Source of the DNA: Exiguobacterium artemiae 255-15
GTDB taxonomy: Bacteria; Bacillota; Bacilli; Exiguobacteriales; Exiguobacteriaceae
Direction of reading: 5' to 3'
Assembly (NCBI RefSeq): GCF_000019905.1
Contig: NC_010556.1
Location: forward strand, 2,816,001 to 2,880,000
DNA: 64,000 nucleotides
Shown: in pieces, positions 43,152-52,064 of the stretch
How the letters are laid out: each line of letters starts with the position of its first letter
How positions within the stretch are numbered: position 1 is the first letter of the stretch
Position numbers and translations under genes: made by a program
Notes under the pieces: generated by a model
Database searches by the model: none
What the model was told of the DNA's origin: nothing
The model's input: the letters and a program-made list of their open reading frames with translations, nothing else

Positions 43152-43628
43152 TTAGACTGCTGTAAGTGACTTGTAGTTGACGTTATTCGTCAGGCTCTTT
43201 AGAACCGAGAGTAATTCGTACATCGAAAGCTTATCCGCATCTTTGACGAGACGGTATTCATCGCCGTCTTGCAGCAATTCTGCGACGACTTCTCCCGCTG
43301 AACTCCGTACTGAGAATTTTCCTTTTGTCAGGTCGAAGGAAATGGTGTACGTACCTCGTTCGTAAACGTTGTACTCACATTTCTTCGAGAAGAGTGAAAA
43401 TTTCTCACGCATTTGACCTACTTCTTGACCATCGTGGTTCATCACGACCCATTTCTTGCATGTCGGGATGAACTTACCAAACGCTACCCCTCTACCTTCA
43501 CCATTCATTACTTGAACACGACCTGTATCGTCGTGTTGAACCGCCCCAATCATTTGGTGGGATTCATCATAAATCGCGGCATGACCTTGCGAAAAAACGC
43601 AACCCTGCACATAGACAACTTTGCGCAA
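43152..43628 (-). CDS. Small beta-rich protein, possibly tubby/LURP-one-like
   Basis: 158 residues from TTG 43628, 9 nt after GAGGAGA; the longer frame starts with a GTG inside the ribosome binding site. A succession of short strands (AAIYDESHQMIGAVQHDD, WVVMNHDGQEVGQMREKFSLFSKKCEYNVYERGTYTISFDLTKGKFSVRSSAGEVVAELLQ) followed by a short helix resembles the tubby-like/LURP fold, but I cannot confirm it. A perfect palindrome lies ~100 bp upstream (43725-43738). Confidence 0.6.
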   Translation of the reverse strand: MRKVVYVQGCVFSQGHAAIYDESHQMIGAVQHDDTGRVQVMNGEGRGVAFGKFIPTCKKWVVMNHDGQEVGQMREKFSLFSKKCEYNVYERGTYTISFDLTKGKFSVRSSAGEVVAELLQDGDEYRLVKDADKLSMYELLSVLKSLTNNVNYKSLTAV

Positions 43629-43724
43629 CAGAAATTCTCCTCTCACTGCTAAAAAGTGCTGGTATTTCGTCCCCAGTATATTTAGACATTCCGTATAATT
43701 TTGATTTTCTTTATCTGACTGATA

Positions 43725-43738
43725 TTTCGTTAACGAAA
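43725..43738. promoter_or_regulatory. Perfect 14-bp palindrome upstream of the LURP-like gene
   Basis: TTTCGTTAACGAAA, about 100 bp before the TTG start and ~55 bp before a TATACT-type -10. Candidate operator; regulator unknown. Confidence 0.4.
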
Positions 43739-43800
43739 ATGATTATTGCACCGTTTGAACAAATTGACAACCCCCTTTTGTCGACAATCATTCGACAACA

Positions 43801-44325
43801 TTAGCGAAAGCCAATTTCATGAGCAAATTCCAGTAATTCGTTCCGATCAATCAACCGAACCTGATTCGGTTCTGCCAGACGATACGCGGCTTCCGTATAG
43901 GTCGAGTTCGTCACGACCCATCCTTCATCCATACCGTAAAACGGGACGGCCGCCGCCACTTGTTGAACGGCTTCGAGTCCTACGACCGAACCATATCGTT
44001 TCGCTTGAATCGCAATCCTATACCCTTGTGCGTCTTCAATCAATAAATCTGCTCCGAAATCACGTGAGGCCGGTGTCAACTCGACACGATACCCGGCTTT
44101 TTCAAAAAGCTCGACCAACCATTCCTCAAACTCTCGTCCTTCCATCCGGTCCAGCCGATTGGCGAGTGACGGTGTCAGGAAGGAAAGGATTAAAAAGAGT
44201 GTACACCCTACTATACTGACAATCAAGATTAAAGGTTCCCAAGAACTCGAAAAAAAATAAGCAGCGGCTCCCCCGCCTCCTGCAAATAAGAAGGCAATCA
44301 TTCTTCGTTTCGTATGTGTTTGCAT
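43801..44325 (-). CDS. Membrane-anchored Mrr-type PD-(D/E)xK endonuclease-like protein
   Basis: 174 residues. Two membrane segments (9-28 and 30-52), then an Mrr_cat domain: EGREFEEWLVELFEKAGY (Glu65/67), RDFGADLL (Asp93) and IAIQAKRYG (Gln107, Lys109), the full PD-(D/E)xK set. A VVTNSTYTEAAYRLAEPNQVRLIDRNEL end is typical. Such proteins cut DNA, perhaps incoming or modified DNA at the membrane. No methylase or specificity subunit is nearby. Two 7-nt arms (43778-43798) lie past its stop. Confidence 0.85.
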   Translation of the reverse strand: MQTHTKRRMIAFLFAGGGGAAAYFFSSSWEPLILIVSIVGCTLFLILSFLTPSLANRLDRMEGREFEEWLVELFEKAGYRVELTPASRDFGADLLIEDAQGYRIAIQAKRYGSVVGLEAVQQVAAAVPFYGMDEGWVVTNSTYTEAAYRLAEPNQVRLIDRNELLEFAHEIGFR

Positions 44326-44542
44326 CGTTTTGTTCCGCCCTTCCGAGTCCGCTCGTCGGTTTACGTGTCACACCCGTCCGTAGTCGGATTCGTTCTCTAT
44401 ATTCATCATACTAAATTCGTGCCTGTCTTGCGTAAGTGATAGGAACGACGTCATGGGATGGAGAATATATAGAGAATACGTCACCTTACTGACTTTTTTG
44501 TACACATTCGTCTACCGCTCATTTCTTTTAAGGAGGCAGCTC

Positions 44543-46687
44543 ATGGCAGAACATTCATCTCCTTCTTCCAGCAGAGTCATCCATGCAACGTTGCGCGCTC
44601 TCGAAGAGCCTATCGTGTTAGTGGATCGACTTGGTATCATCGACTTTGCGAACCCTGCATTTCATAATCAGTTCCAGCTGTCATCAGCTGATACATCGCT
44701 TTCTTCATTCTTCTTACTGGAGGATACACTTTTCCCGATTTCAAGCCGGATTCAAGTCGTCTCGCTTCCATACACGTTGACGATTTCTCCGGTCGAGCAG
44801 ACGGATTTCTTTTTAGTCACGATCAAGTCACTTGATCTCCACCAACTATTGAATTCAACGATTGATGCCGCGATTCTCGTGACAGATCCGGATTTCCGCA
44901 TCACCGCCATCAATGAGACAGCCGGCACGATGTTCGGCGTCGATCCCGCTGCGCTGCCTCAGGAGATGACACCGATCTCGATTCATGATCCGGAAGAATT
45001 CCAACTCCGGAAACAACATCTTGAACAGTTAAATCTAAAAAACTTGTCCGATGAAGATATTCTCTTGTTACACGGACGGGATACAGAAAATGACTGGACA
45101 TATCACCGGACAGACGGTTCTTATTTCTACGGCCGCCTGTATATGACGCGTCTCCAAAATGGCGGTTTCTTTTTATTCATCACGGATATCAGTTCTCAAA
45201 AGCAAGTCGAGCTGCATCTCGCGAAAAGTGAACGGCGTTTCCGTCTGATTGCCGAATCGGTTCTTGAAGCCGTCATCTTTCATGATAACGGCGTCATTCT
45301 CGATGCGAACCGGGCGGCGGAAATTATTTTCCGGACCCGACTCGAACTGATGAAAGGTCATCAGATTCTCGACTTTATCCAACCCGAGTTTCAGAACTCC
45401 GTCACTCAGCGAATCATGAAGCATCATGAAGAACCGTATGAAGTCATCGGGCGGCGGGCGGACGGCACTTCTGTCGAAATTGAAGTCTTTCCCCGTGAAA
45501 TAACCTACGAAAAGACCCGGATGCGCGTCGACGTTGTTCGCGACATGACCGAACAAAAGAAAATCGAAAAGATGTTAGAACGTGAAAAAAATGCCATCAT
45601 GCGCCAACGCGATATCACACAGTCGATTCTCCAAGCTTCCAATGAAGGTTTTTTACTGACCGGGGAAGACGGCAGTTTTACCTATATGAACGTCAAAGCA
45701 CGCAAGCTGCTGGATGTACCGGGTATCGCGCCAAGTAAAATCCAGGAACGGATTAGCATGATTCCGAATCTCGATTTAGCGACACGGTACGCCATGCTGC
45801 AGCAGGTCGAGGAATTGTTGGCAGGGAAACATTCCGAGATCTCCTTCCGCTTCACCTTGCAGCAACCGGATGAATCCGGTCATCATTACTTTGAATTTTA
45901 TGCGACCTCGATCAAAAAAGAACGGAGCCGCTTTTCACGACACGGCTTCCTGTTCGTCTTCCGTGACCGGACGGAAGAACAGAAAATGGATCACGTCAAA
46001 GATGAACTGATCAGCACCGTCTCCCATGAATTACGGACACCGCTCTCATCTATCCTTGGTTTCATGGAACTGTTGCGTTACCGGCAACCGACACCTGAAA
46101 AAACGACGCGGTATGTGGAAATCGTCCATGAAGAAGCGAAGCGCCTGACGAATCTTCTCAATGATTTCTTAGACATCCAACGCATGGAAGGCGGCAAACA
46201 GGATTATGCCTTTAAACCATTTTCGTTACGCCAATTGTTGGAAGAAACGATCGAAACCTTCGGGGAGACAGCAGAGACTCATACGATCCATGCTGTGACG
46301 GACGATGACCCGATCCTTATTTTTGCCGATGAAGACAAGGTCAAACAAGTCATCATCAATCTGTTGTCCAATGCCATTAAGTATTCCCCTGCCGCTGATC
46401 ATATTGATGTCCGTTTGGAAAAAACAGCAGATCAGGCCATCTTAAGCGTGACAGATTACGGCATCGGCATTCCGCCCACCGCTTTTGATAAATTATTCAC
46501 GAAATTTTATCGCGTCGATAACTCCGCCGTCCGAAAAATCGGCGGAACCGGCTTAGGACTAGCTATTTGTAAAGAAATCATCGAATCTCACGGAGGCGCC
46601 ATCTCCGTCGAATCGGAGTTAAATCAAGGATCGACGTTCACGATTGTATTGGAGCTGGATCCACGAAAGGATTTTGAGAAAAAATGA
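44543..46687 (+). CDS. Soluble multi-PAS sensor histidine kinase
   Basis: 714 residues, no membrane segment. Four PAS-like units: ~16-70, ~105-215, ~230-350 (LIAESVLEAVIFHDNGVILDANRAAEI) and ~375-490 (ILQASNEGFLLTGEDGSFTYMN). Then HisKA with TVSHELRTPLSS and an intact HATPase (LLSNAIKYSP, DYGIGIPP, GGTGLGLA). No response-regulator gene is adjacent. ATG 44543 is 6 nt after TTAAGGAGG; the frame extends to 44453 with no site. It overlaps the next gene by 4 bp. Confidence 0.92.
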   Translation: MAEHSSPSSSRVIHATLRALEEPIVLVDRLGIIDFANPAFHNQFQLSSADTSLSSFFLLEDTLFPISSRIQVVSLPYTLTISPVEQTDFFLVTIKSLDLHQLLNSTIDAAILVTDPDFRITAINETAGTMFGVDPAALPQEMTPISIHDPEEFQLRKQHLEQLNLKNLSDEDILLLHGRDTENDWTYHRTDGSYFYGRLYMTRLQNGGFFLFITDISSQKQVELHLAKSERRFRLIAESVLEAVIFHDNGVILDANRAAEIIFRTRLELMKGHQILDFIQPEFQNSVTQRIMKHHEEPYEVIGRRADGTSVEIEVFPREITYEKTRMRVDVVRDMTEQKKIEKMLEREKNAIMRQRDITQSILQASNEGFLLTGEDGSFTYMNVKARKLLDVPGIAPSKIQERISMIPNLDLATRYAMLQQVEELLAGKHSEISFRFTLQQPDESGHHYFEFYATSIKKERSRFSRHGFLFVFRDRTEEQKMDHVKDELISTVSHELRTPLSSILGFMELLRYRQPTPEKTTRYVEIVHEEAKRLTNLLNDFLDIQRMEGGKQDYAFKPFSLRQLLEETIETFGETAETHTIHAVTDDDPILIFADEDKVKQVIINLLSNAIKYSPAADHIDVRLEKTADQAILSVTDYGIGIPPTAFDKLFTKFYRVDNSAVRKIGGTGLGLAICKEIIESHGGAISVESELNQGSTFTIVLELDPRKDFEKK

Positions 46688-47769
46688 CGCGAACTTATCT
46701 GATGACAGGATTCCCCGGATTTTTGGCAACGAAGCTGATCGAACGTTTAGCTTTGGTTCCTGAACAAATCGACTGCTTTTATCTGTTGCATCTTAAACAT
46801 GAATACGCGAGCGCCGTCTCGCAGAAGGAACAGTTTTTACGGACGACGTCGCTCAAGGAAGAACAGCTGATTTTAATTGAAGGCGACATTACGAAAGAGG
46901 GGTTGGGTTTGCCCGAGTCCATCCGGAAGGAGCTGGTAAGTCGCGTCACTCATCTCTTCCATCTGGCTGCTCTTTATGACTTGGCGACTGCTTACGCTGC
47001 TGCCTTTCGGATTAACGTCACCGGCACCTCGAATGTGACGCGCCTTGCCCATACATTCGTCCACCTGGAACGTTATGTCTATTTCAGTACGGCTTATGTT
47101 TCCGGTCTCCGGATCGGAACGATTTCTGAAAACGAGTTAACACATCAGGTCGACTTTAAAAATGCCTATGAAGAAACGAAATATTTGGCAGAAGTACGAT
47201 TCCGTGAAGAAGTCGGAACGTTACCCTATACGATCATCCGGCCCGGAATCGTCGTCGGACATTCCCAGACCGGTGAAACCCCGAAGTGGGATGGTGTGTA
47301 TTTTGTTCTGAATGCGCTACGGCTGCTCCGTCCTTTTGCCCCGTTACCGTATGCCGGACGAGCAAACGCACTCGTCAATCTTGTTCCGTATGATTACGTC
47401 GTCAATGCGACGACGTATCTCAGTCATGCGCCAGCCGGCATCCGGACGACGTATCACCTGACCGATCCGTTCCCGCATGGTGCCCGCGCGATTTACGAGA
47501 TGCTGCACGTCGTCTATTACGGTTCATATCCGAGAGGTACTGTTCCGTTTCGACTGGTCACGTCTCTTCTCACACCGCGGATCGCGAAACGCCTGCAGAT
47601 GCAACGGCAGACACTCGATTACTTCGTCCATCCGGCCCGATATGATACGAGTAACGCCTTACGTGATTTGGACGGAACGGGTATCATCTGTCCGGATTTA
47701 GCGGAACTGATTCCCCGCCTTGTCACCTATTACAAAACAAAACATCCGCAGACAGGAGAACCCGTATGA
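46684..47769 (+). CDS. NAD(P)-binding extended SDR, thioester-reductase/fatty acyl-CoA-reductase-like
   Basis: 361 residues. A Rossmann start (MTGFPGFLATKLIERL, a TGxxGFxxxxL variant), ILIEGDITKEGLGL, HLAALYD, and an AYEETKYLAE with the catalytic Tyr and Lys fit the NAD_binding_4 (male-sterility/thioester reductase) group. Substrate unknown, perhaps an acyl thioester or sugar nucleotide. Translationally coupled to the multi-PAS kinase upstream and to the next SDR downstream, both by 4-bp overlaps. Confidence 0.8.
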   Translation: MTRTYLMTGFPGFLATKLIERLALVPEQIDCFYLLHLKHEYASAVSQKEQFLRTTSLKEEQLILIEGDITKEGLGLPESIRKELVSRVTHLFHLAALYDLATAYAAAFRINVTGTSNVTRLAHTFVHLERYVYFSTAYVSGLRIGTISENELTHQVDFKNAYEETKYLAEVRFREEVGTLPYTIIRPGIVVGHSQTGETPKWDGVYFVLNALRLLRPFAPLPYAGRANALVNLVPYDYVVNATTYLSHAPAGIRTTYHLTDPFPHGARAIYEMLHVVYYGSYPRGTVPFRLVTSLLTPRIAKRLQMQRQTLDYFVHPARYDTSNALRDLDGTGIICPDLAELIPRLVTYYKTKHPQTGEPV

Positions 47770-48509
47770 ATGTTTTAATAACAGGTATGAACGGAACGGT
47801 CGCGCCCGTTCTCGCAGACGTCTTCCGTTCCCATCACTACGATATCACCGCCTGGGACCGGTCCGTCGTCTCTACGACTGATTCTGCCGTCATGGAAGCG
47901 TTCATCGATCGTGTTCAACCCGACCTCTTGCTGCATATCGGGATGGGTCCGGCTGAATTCGCCGAAACACTTGCACGACTGTCCTTCGAACGAAACATTC
48001 CGTTTCTTTTTACAAGCACGGCTTCCGTCTATTCCGACGAACAAAAAGGACCTCATGATCCTGCAATCGTCCCTGCAGCAACGGATGAGTACGGAGCTTA
48101 CAAACGAACGTGCGAACGGCTGATTCAAGCGGTCAATCCCGATGCCTACATCGTCCGGATTGGTTGGCAGATTGGGCAGGCAGCCGGCTCCAATAATATG
48201 ATTGATTATTTGGAACGCCATGCTATCGCAGGTCCAATTCCCGCCAGCACACAGTGGTATCCTTCCTGTGCTTTTCTAGAGGATACGGCCCAGACGCTTT
48301 ATACGATCGTCACGACGTATACTCCCGGTCTCTATTTGGCAAACGGAAATGCAAGTCATTCCTTTTTTGACATCGTGACCGCTTTGAACATCCTACATGG
48401 GTCGAAGTGGCACATTACTGAAGATAACAGTATGACGCGCGACGATCGGATGACCGACTCACGGGTTGTCATCCGACCAATTTCAGAACACCTGTCCTTC
48501 GTTCATTAA
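47766..48509 (+). CDS. RmlD-like NAD(P)-dependent sugar reductase/epimerase
   Basis: 247 residues. TGMNGTVAPVLADVF (a GxxGxxG variant), FTSTASVYSDE and catalytic YGAYKRTCERLI (Tyr, Lys) followed by RIGWQIGQAAGSNNMIDYL resemble dTDP-4-dehydrorhamnose reductases. No rhamnose pathway genes adjoin. Overlaps the preceding SDR by 4 bp, so the three genes are one operon. Confidence 0.8.
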   Translation: MNVLITGMNGTVAPVLADVFRSHHYDITAWDRSVVSTTDSAVMEAFIDRVQPDLLLHIGMGPAEFAETLARLSFERNIPFLFTSTASVYSDEQKGPHDPAIVPAATDEYGAYKRTCERLIQAVNPDAYIVRIGWQIGQAAGSNNMIDYLERHAIAGPIPASTQWYPSCAFLEDTAQTLYTIVTTYTPGLYLANGNASHSFFDIVTALNILHGSKWHITEDNSMTRDDRMTDSRVVIRPISEHLSFVH

Positions 48510-48556
48510 AAAAGTGTCGTCCGTCCCATAAAAAATGGGAGAGACGACACTTTTTT
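48508..48556. terminator. Shared bidirectional terminator
   Basis: AAAAAGTGTCGTC/GACGACACTTTTT with inner TCCCAT/ATGGGA. Confidence 0.95.
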
Positions 48557-48572
48557 AACCATTCCCGGAAAA

Positions 48573-49964
48573 TCAGCCAATCAGCATATTTTCTTTCGGA
48601 TAACGAATCAAACGATCGTGTTGAGCGGCAAACGTAAACAGAATCGTTAACGATCCGACACGTCCGAGTAACATCATAAACATGATCAAGGCTTTCCCGA
48701 AGTCGTTTAATTCCGCCGTGACATTCAACGACAGACCAACTGTCCCGAATGCGGACACCGTCTCGAAAAACAGACCGACAAAGGAGAGATTCGGTTGGGA
48801 CAAAGCAAGCAACGTCGTCACGAGAGCGATGAACAACAGACTGAACACGGCGATGGCGTAAGCTTTTTGAATTGCCTGCGGCCGGACAGTTCGCCGCATC
48901 AAGACGGTTTCCCGTTGTCCGCGCAGGTACGTCCAGACGTTTTTCAAGATGACCGCTGCCGTCGTGACCTTGATTCCGGATCCTGTCGAAGCAGAACCTG
49001 CCCCGATATACATCAAGACCATCATCAAGCCGATTGATAACGGGACCATCGTCGTTAAATCGATCGTTTGGAACCCTGCCGTCCGCGTCGTAACGACTTG
49101 GAAGAAGACGATGTGCAATGCTGCAAAAAAAGATTTATCGTGAAGCGATCCGAGATGTGATACCCACTCATAAATCATCATCGCAAGAACCCCAAGACCG
49201 TTGATGACGACAAGTGATAAGAGCATCAATTTCGAATGTAAGGAGATCTTCTTGAAATTCCGTTTAGCCGATATATCCGCGATGACGGTAAAACCGAGTC
49301 CACCGATCATCAGTAATGCTGAAATCGTCAGGATGAACGTCGTATCCTGTTGAAAACCGACCAGATTATCGCCCCATAACGCAAAGCCCGCATTATTGAA
49401 GGCCGATACAGCATGGAACAATCCGTAATACAAGGACTTACCGAACGTGTACTTATATTGAATGAACAGATCAAGCGCAATCAACAGCATCCCGATCAAT
49501 TCGACGACGACAGTCGTCAGAATAATGTTCCGGGCCAGACGGATCGTACCGCCCGGACTGTCGAGATTAAACATCTCTTGAATGATGATGCGTTGCCGGA
49601 TTCCGATCTTCCGTCCTGTTACGCTCAACAGGACAAGCGCAATCGTCATGAATCCGAGTCCCCCGACCTGAATCAGCAGCATCATAATGATTTGTCCCAA
49701 CAGATTAAAGGATTCGGCGATATTGACCGTCGAAAGACCGGTGACCGTCCCGGCCGAAGTCGCGACAAACAAACAGTCGATGAACGGTATGTCCTGACCG
49801 TCCTGTTGAGCAATCGGTAACCACAGTAAAAATCCACCCAATAAGATGGTCAACGTAAAACCGGTCGCGATAAAACGGGCCGGTTTATCGAATAACTGAT
49901 GATAAATCAGTTCCCCGAACCGTCCGAACTTCGCGAGCCGCGAACGTCTTTTATGAGAAAACAT
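48573..49964 (-). CDS. ktrB: Ktr/Trk-type potassium transporter subunit
   Basis: 463 residues, four M1-P-M2 repeats. Filter-like Gly motifs: TSAGTVTGLSTVN, NNAGFALWG, RTAGFQTIDL and GTVGLSLNV. KtrB proteins import K+ with Na+, gated by a cytoplasmic KtrA/C. No KtrA gene is adjacent here. ATG 49964 follows AGGAGGAG by 7 nt; the frame extends to 50024 without a site. No c-di-AMP riboswitch is evident upstream. Confidence 0.9.
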   Translation of the reverse strand: MFSHKRRSRLAKFGRFGELIYHQLFDKPARFIATGFTLTILLGGFLLWLPIAQQDGQDIPFIDCLFVATSAGTVTGLSTVNIAESFNLLGQIIMMLLIQVGGLGFMTIALVLLSVTGRKIGIRQRIIIQEMFNLDSPGGTIRLARNIILTTVVVELIGMLLIALDLFIQYKYTFGKSLYYGLFHAVSAFNNAGFALWGDNLVGFQQDTTFILTISALLMIGGLGFTVIADISAKRNFKKISLHSKLMLLSLVVINGLGVLAMMIYEWVSHLGSLHDKSFFAALHIVFFQVVTTRTAGFQTIDLTTMVPLSIGLMMVLMYIGAGSASTGSGIKVTTAAVILKNVWTYLRGQRETVLMRRTVRPQAIQKAYAIAVFSLLFIALVTTLLALSQPNLSFVGLFFETVSAFGTVGLSLNVTAELNDFGKALIMFMMLLGRVGSLTILFTFAAQHDRLIRYPKENMLIG

Positions 49965-50124
49965 ATTCGTACTCCTCCTAGATGAAATGACCCAATTGCA
50001 TCTATCATACTCCCCCAAAAACATTTGTTCTATTTAAATTTTGAATCTGCTAAACGTTTTCGTTTTTTTTTGGTAAAATAGATAAAAGTCGACGTTTAAT
50101 CATAAAAGGAGGTTGAGGGAAACA

Positions 50125-50364
50125 GTGGACCCTAGGACGGCTGACCATTCGATTGAAGATGTCTCGCGAAGGCTTGAACGCCAATCGCAATGGATGCCCG
50201 CACAGTTATATTATCAATTCGAGGAGTTATTATCGCTGCATGTGGATCAATCAATTCTAAACGAATTGTATATTGCATTAAAAAAATACGATGTATTAAC
50301 CGATATAGAGCGTGACGAACGAAACGAAAGCATTCAATTGCTGATCGACGAAAACGGCGCGTGA
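50125..50364 (+). CDS. Small hypothetical protein upstream of motA
   Basis: 79 residues from GTG 50125; a TTG at 50113 directly follows AAAGGAGG, so the start is uncertain. Mostly helical and charged (SIEDVSRRLERQSQWMPAQLYYQFEELLSLHVDQSILNELYIALKKYD). Start and promoter-like TAAAAT (50072) suggest a real gene. A terminator separates it from motA. No family recognised. Confidence 0.6.
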   Translation: MDPRTADHSIEDVSRRLERQSQWMPAQLYYQFEELLSLHVDQSILNELYIALKKYDVLTDIERDERNESIQLLIDENGA

Positions 50365-50384
50365 TTCTCGGTTTTTGGATTTCC

Positions 50385-50420
50385 GAGCAGAAGACGCCCT
50401 CTTCTGCTCTTTTTATTTTT
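50385..50420 (+). terminator. Terminator between the small gene and motA
   Basis: GAGCAGAAG/CTTCTGCTC perfect stem and TTTTTATTTTT. It overlaps the motA leader, so some readthrough may occur. Confidence 0.85.
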
Positions 50421-50462
50421 CGTTCACGATTGGACAACATGAGGAAAGGTGGCACAACTGAA

Positions 50463-51248
50463 ATGGATATCGTGTCGATTATTGGTATTATACTGGGGCT
50501 CATCACCTTAGTCGGAGGAATGATTTTAAAAGGGGCCTCCCCGATTGCATTGCTGAACCCTGCAGCACTTGTCATCATTTTTGTCGGTACAGCGGCAGCA
50601 ATCATGATCTCATTTCCAAAAGAACGTTTAAAGATCATCCCGGCTTTGTTTAAAGTCATTTTCTTTGAGCAACAACTGATGACGAAACAAACATTGCTCC
50701 AACAATTCCTGACCCTTTCGACACAAGCCCGAAAAGAAGGTTTGCTGTCGCTTGAGACGGCACTCGAAGAAGTCGATAATGCGTTCATGCGACGTGGTGT
50801 CATGATGGTCATCGACGGTCAGCCGTCGGAATATGTCGAAGATGTCATGACGCGTGACCTTGAAAACATGACCGAACGACATCATGCAAATGCCAATATC
50901 TTCACGCAGGCCGGTACATATGCCCCAACGCTCGGTGTACTCGGAGCCGTCGTCGGACTTGTCGCCGCGCTGTCTGATTTATCCGATATCGAAAAGCTCG
51001 GACATGCGATTTCCGGTGCCTTCATCGCAACGCTGTTCGGGATTTTTACAGGATACGTCCTCTGGTTCCCGTTCGCGACAAAATTAAAGCAAAAATCAGC
51101 GACTGAAATTCAACTGTATGAAATGATGATTGAAGGGATTTTATCGATCCAGAACGGAGAATCGCCTAAAAACCTGGAGGATAAGTTACTTGTCTATCTG
51201 ACACCGAAGGAGCGTGCGACGTATGAAACGGAAAAAGAAGCCGCATGA
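50463..51248 (+). CDS. motA: Flagellar motor stator protein MotA/MotP
   Basis: 261 residues, four membrane segments. MDIVSIIGIILGLITLVGGMILKG, GTAAAIMISFP, and the second membrane pair TLGVLGAVVGLVAALSDLSDIEKLGHAISGAFIATLFGIFTGY are typical. It forms a ring around MotB and converts ion flow into torque. AAAGGTGG is ~10 nt before ATG 50463. Overlaps motB by 26 bp. Whether H+ or Na+ drives it is not clear from sequence alone. Confidence 0.95.
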   Translation: MDIVSIIGIILGLITLVGGMILKGASPIALLNPAALVIIFVGTAAAIMISFPKERLKIIPALFKVIFFEQQLMTKQTLLQQFLTLSTQARKEGLLSLETALEEVDNAFMRRGVMMVIDGQPSEYVEDVMTRDLENMTERHHANANIFTQAGTYAPTLGVLGAVVGLVAALSDLSDIEKLGHAISGAFIATLFGIFTGYVLWFPFATKLKQKSATEIQLYEMMIEGILSIQNGESPKNLEDKLLVYLTPKERATYETEKEAA

Positions 51249-51996
51249 CGAACACATTTCCGAAGGCTGGCTGATTCCTTACGCCGATCTCCTGACGCTG
51301 TTATTGGCCTTATTCATTGTCCTGTTCGCTTCGAGTAACGTCGATGCCGTCAAGCTGAAAGCGATGTCCCAATCGTTCAGCTCCGTCTTTAACGGCGGCT
51401 CCGGCATGATTACGAACAGTTCCTTATCGACCTCACAAGAAGAAGAGGACTCGAAAAAGACGGATGCCCGGACGAAAGCACAAAGCTATGAAATTGCTGA
51501 ACTTGAAAAAATCAAGGAAGAAGCCAATGACTACATCAAACAACAGAAGCTTGAGAAGGACATCAAAGTCGAGGTTACGAATGAAGGGCTTGTCTTCAAC
51601 ATTCGCGACCGGGCTCTCTTCTCCCCTGCCCAAGCAGATGTCAAAGGTGACGCGATTCAAATTGCCCAAGGCATGAGTAATCTGCTCGTCAAAGCGGGAC
51701 AGCGTCAAATTCAGGTGTCGGGTCATACCGATAATATTCCGATCAATACCGTTCAATATCCATCGAACTGGGAACTCAGTGCAGAACGCGCCATCAGTTT
51801 CATGCGTGCTCTTCAGCGGAATCCAAAACTGACCCCTAAACGATTTACAGTCAGCGGCTACGGCGAGTATCAACCGATTGCTTCGAATGATACGGAAAGC
51901 GGCCGCAGTCAAAATCGCCGGGTCGAAGTCTTGATCCGTCCGCTGATTGATATCAAGGCACAAAATGTCCTCGATGAGACAAAGGTCAAACCATAA
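51223..51996 (+). CDS. motB: Flagellar motor stator protein MotB/MotS
   Basis: 257 residues. Basic N-terminus, one membrane segment with the ion-binding Asp22 in YADLLTLLLALF, a linker with coiled-coil (LEKIKEEANDYIKQQK), and a C-terminal OmpA-like peptidoglycan-binding domain (VSGHTDNIPI, LSAERAISFMRAL). GTG 51214 abuts AAGGAG; ATG 51223 is 10 nt away. Confidence 0.95.
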   Translation: MKRKKKPHDEHISEGWLIPYADLLTLLLALFIVLFASSNVDAVKLKAMSQSFSSVFNGGSGMITNSSLSTSQEEEDSKKTDARTKAQSYEIAELEKIKEEANDYIKQQKLEKDIKVEVTNEGLVFNIRDRALFSPAQADVKGDAIQIAQGMSNLLVKAGQRQIQVSGHTDNIPINTVQYPSNWELSAERAISFMRALQRNPKLTPKRFTVSGYGEYQPIASNDTESGRSQNRRVEVLIRPLIDIKAQNVLDETKVKP

Positions 51997-52012
51997 TATC
52001 CACTTACTAATC

Positions 52013-52054
52013 AAAACAGGCCCACTCCGAAAAAAATCGGAATGGGCCTGTTTT
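52013..52054. terminator. Shared bidirectional terminator
   Basis: AAAACAGGCCCACTCCGA/TCGGAATGGGCCTGTTTT stem between motB and the DUF420 gene. Confidence 0.95.
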
Positions 52055-52064
52055 AACGTGCTGT

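Noticed and set aside
43778-43798. TTGTCGA-N7-TCGACAA as a LexA box
   Set aside because: Does not match CGAAC-N4-GTTCG and lies past the stop of the Mrr gene rather than in a promoter.
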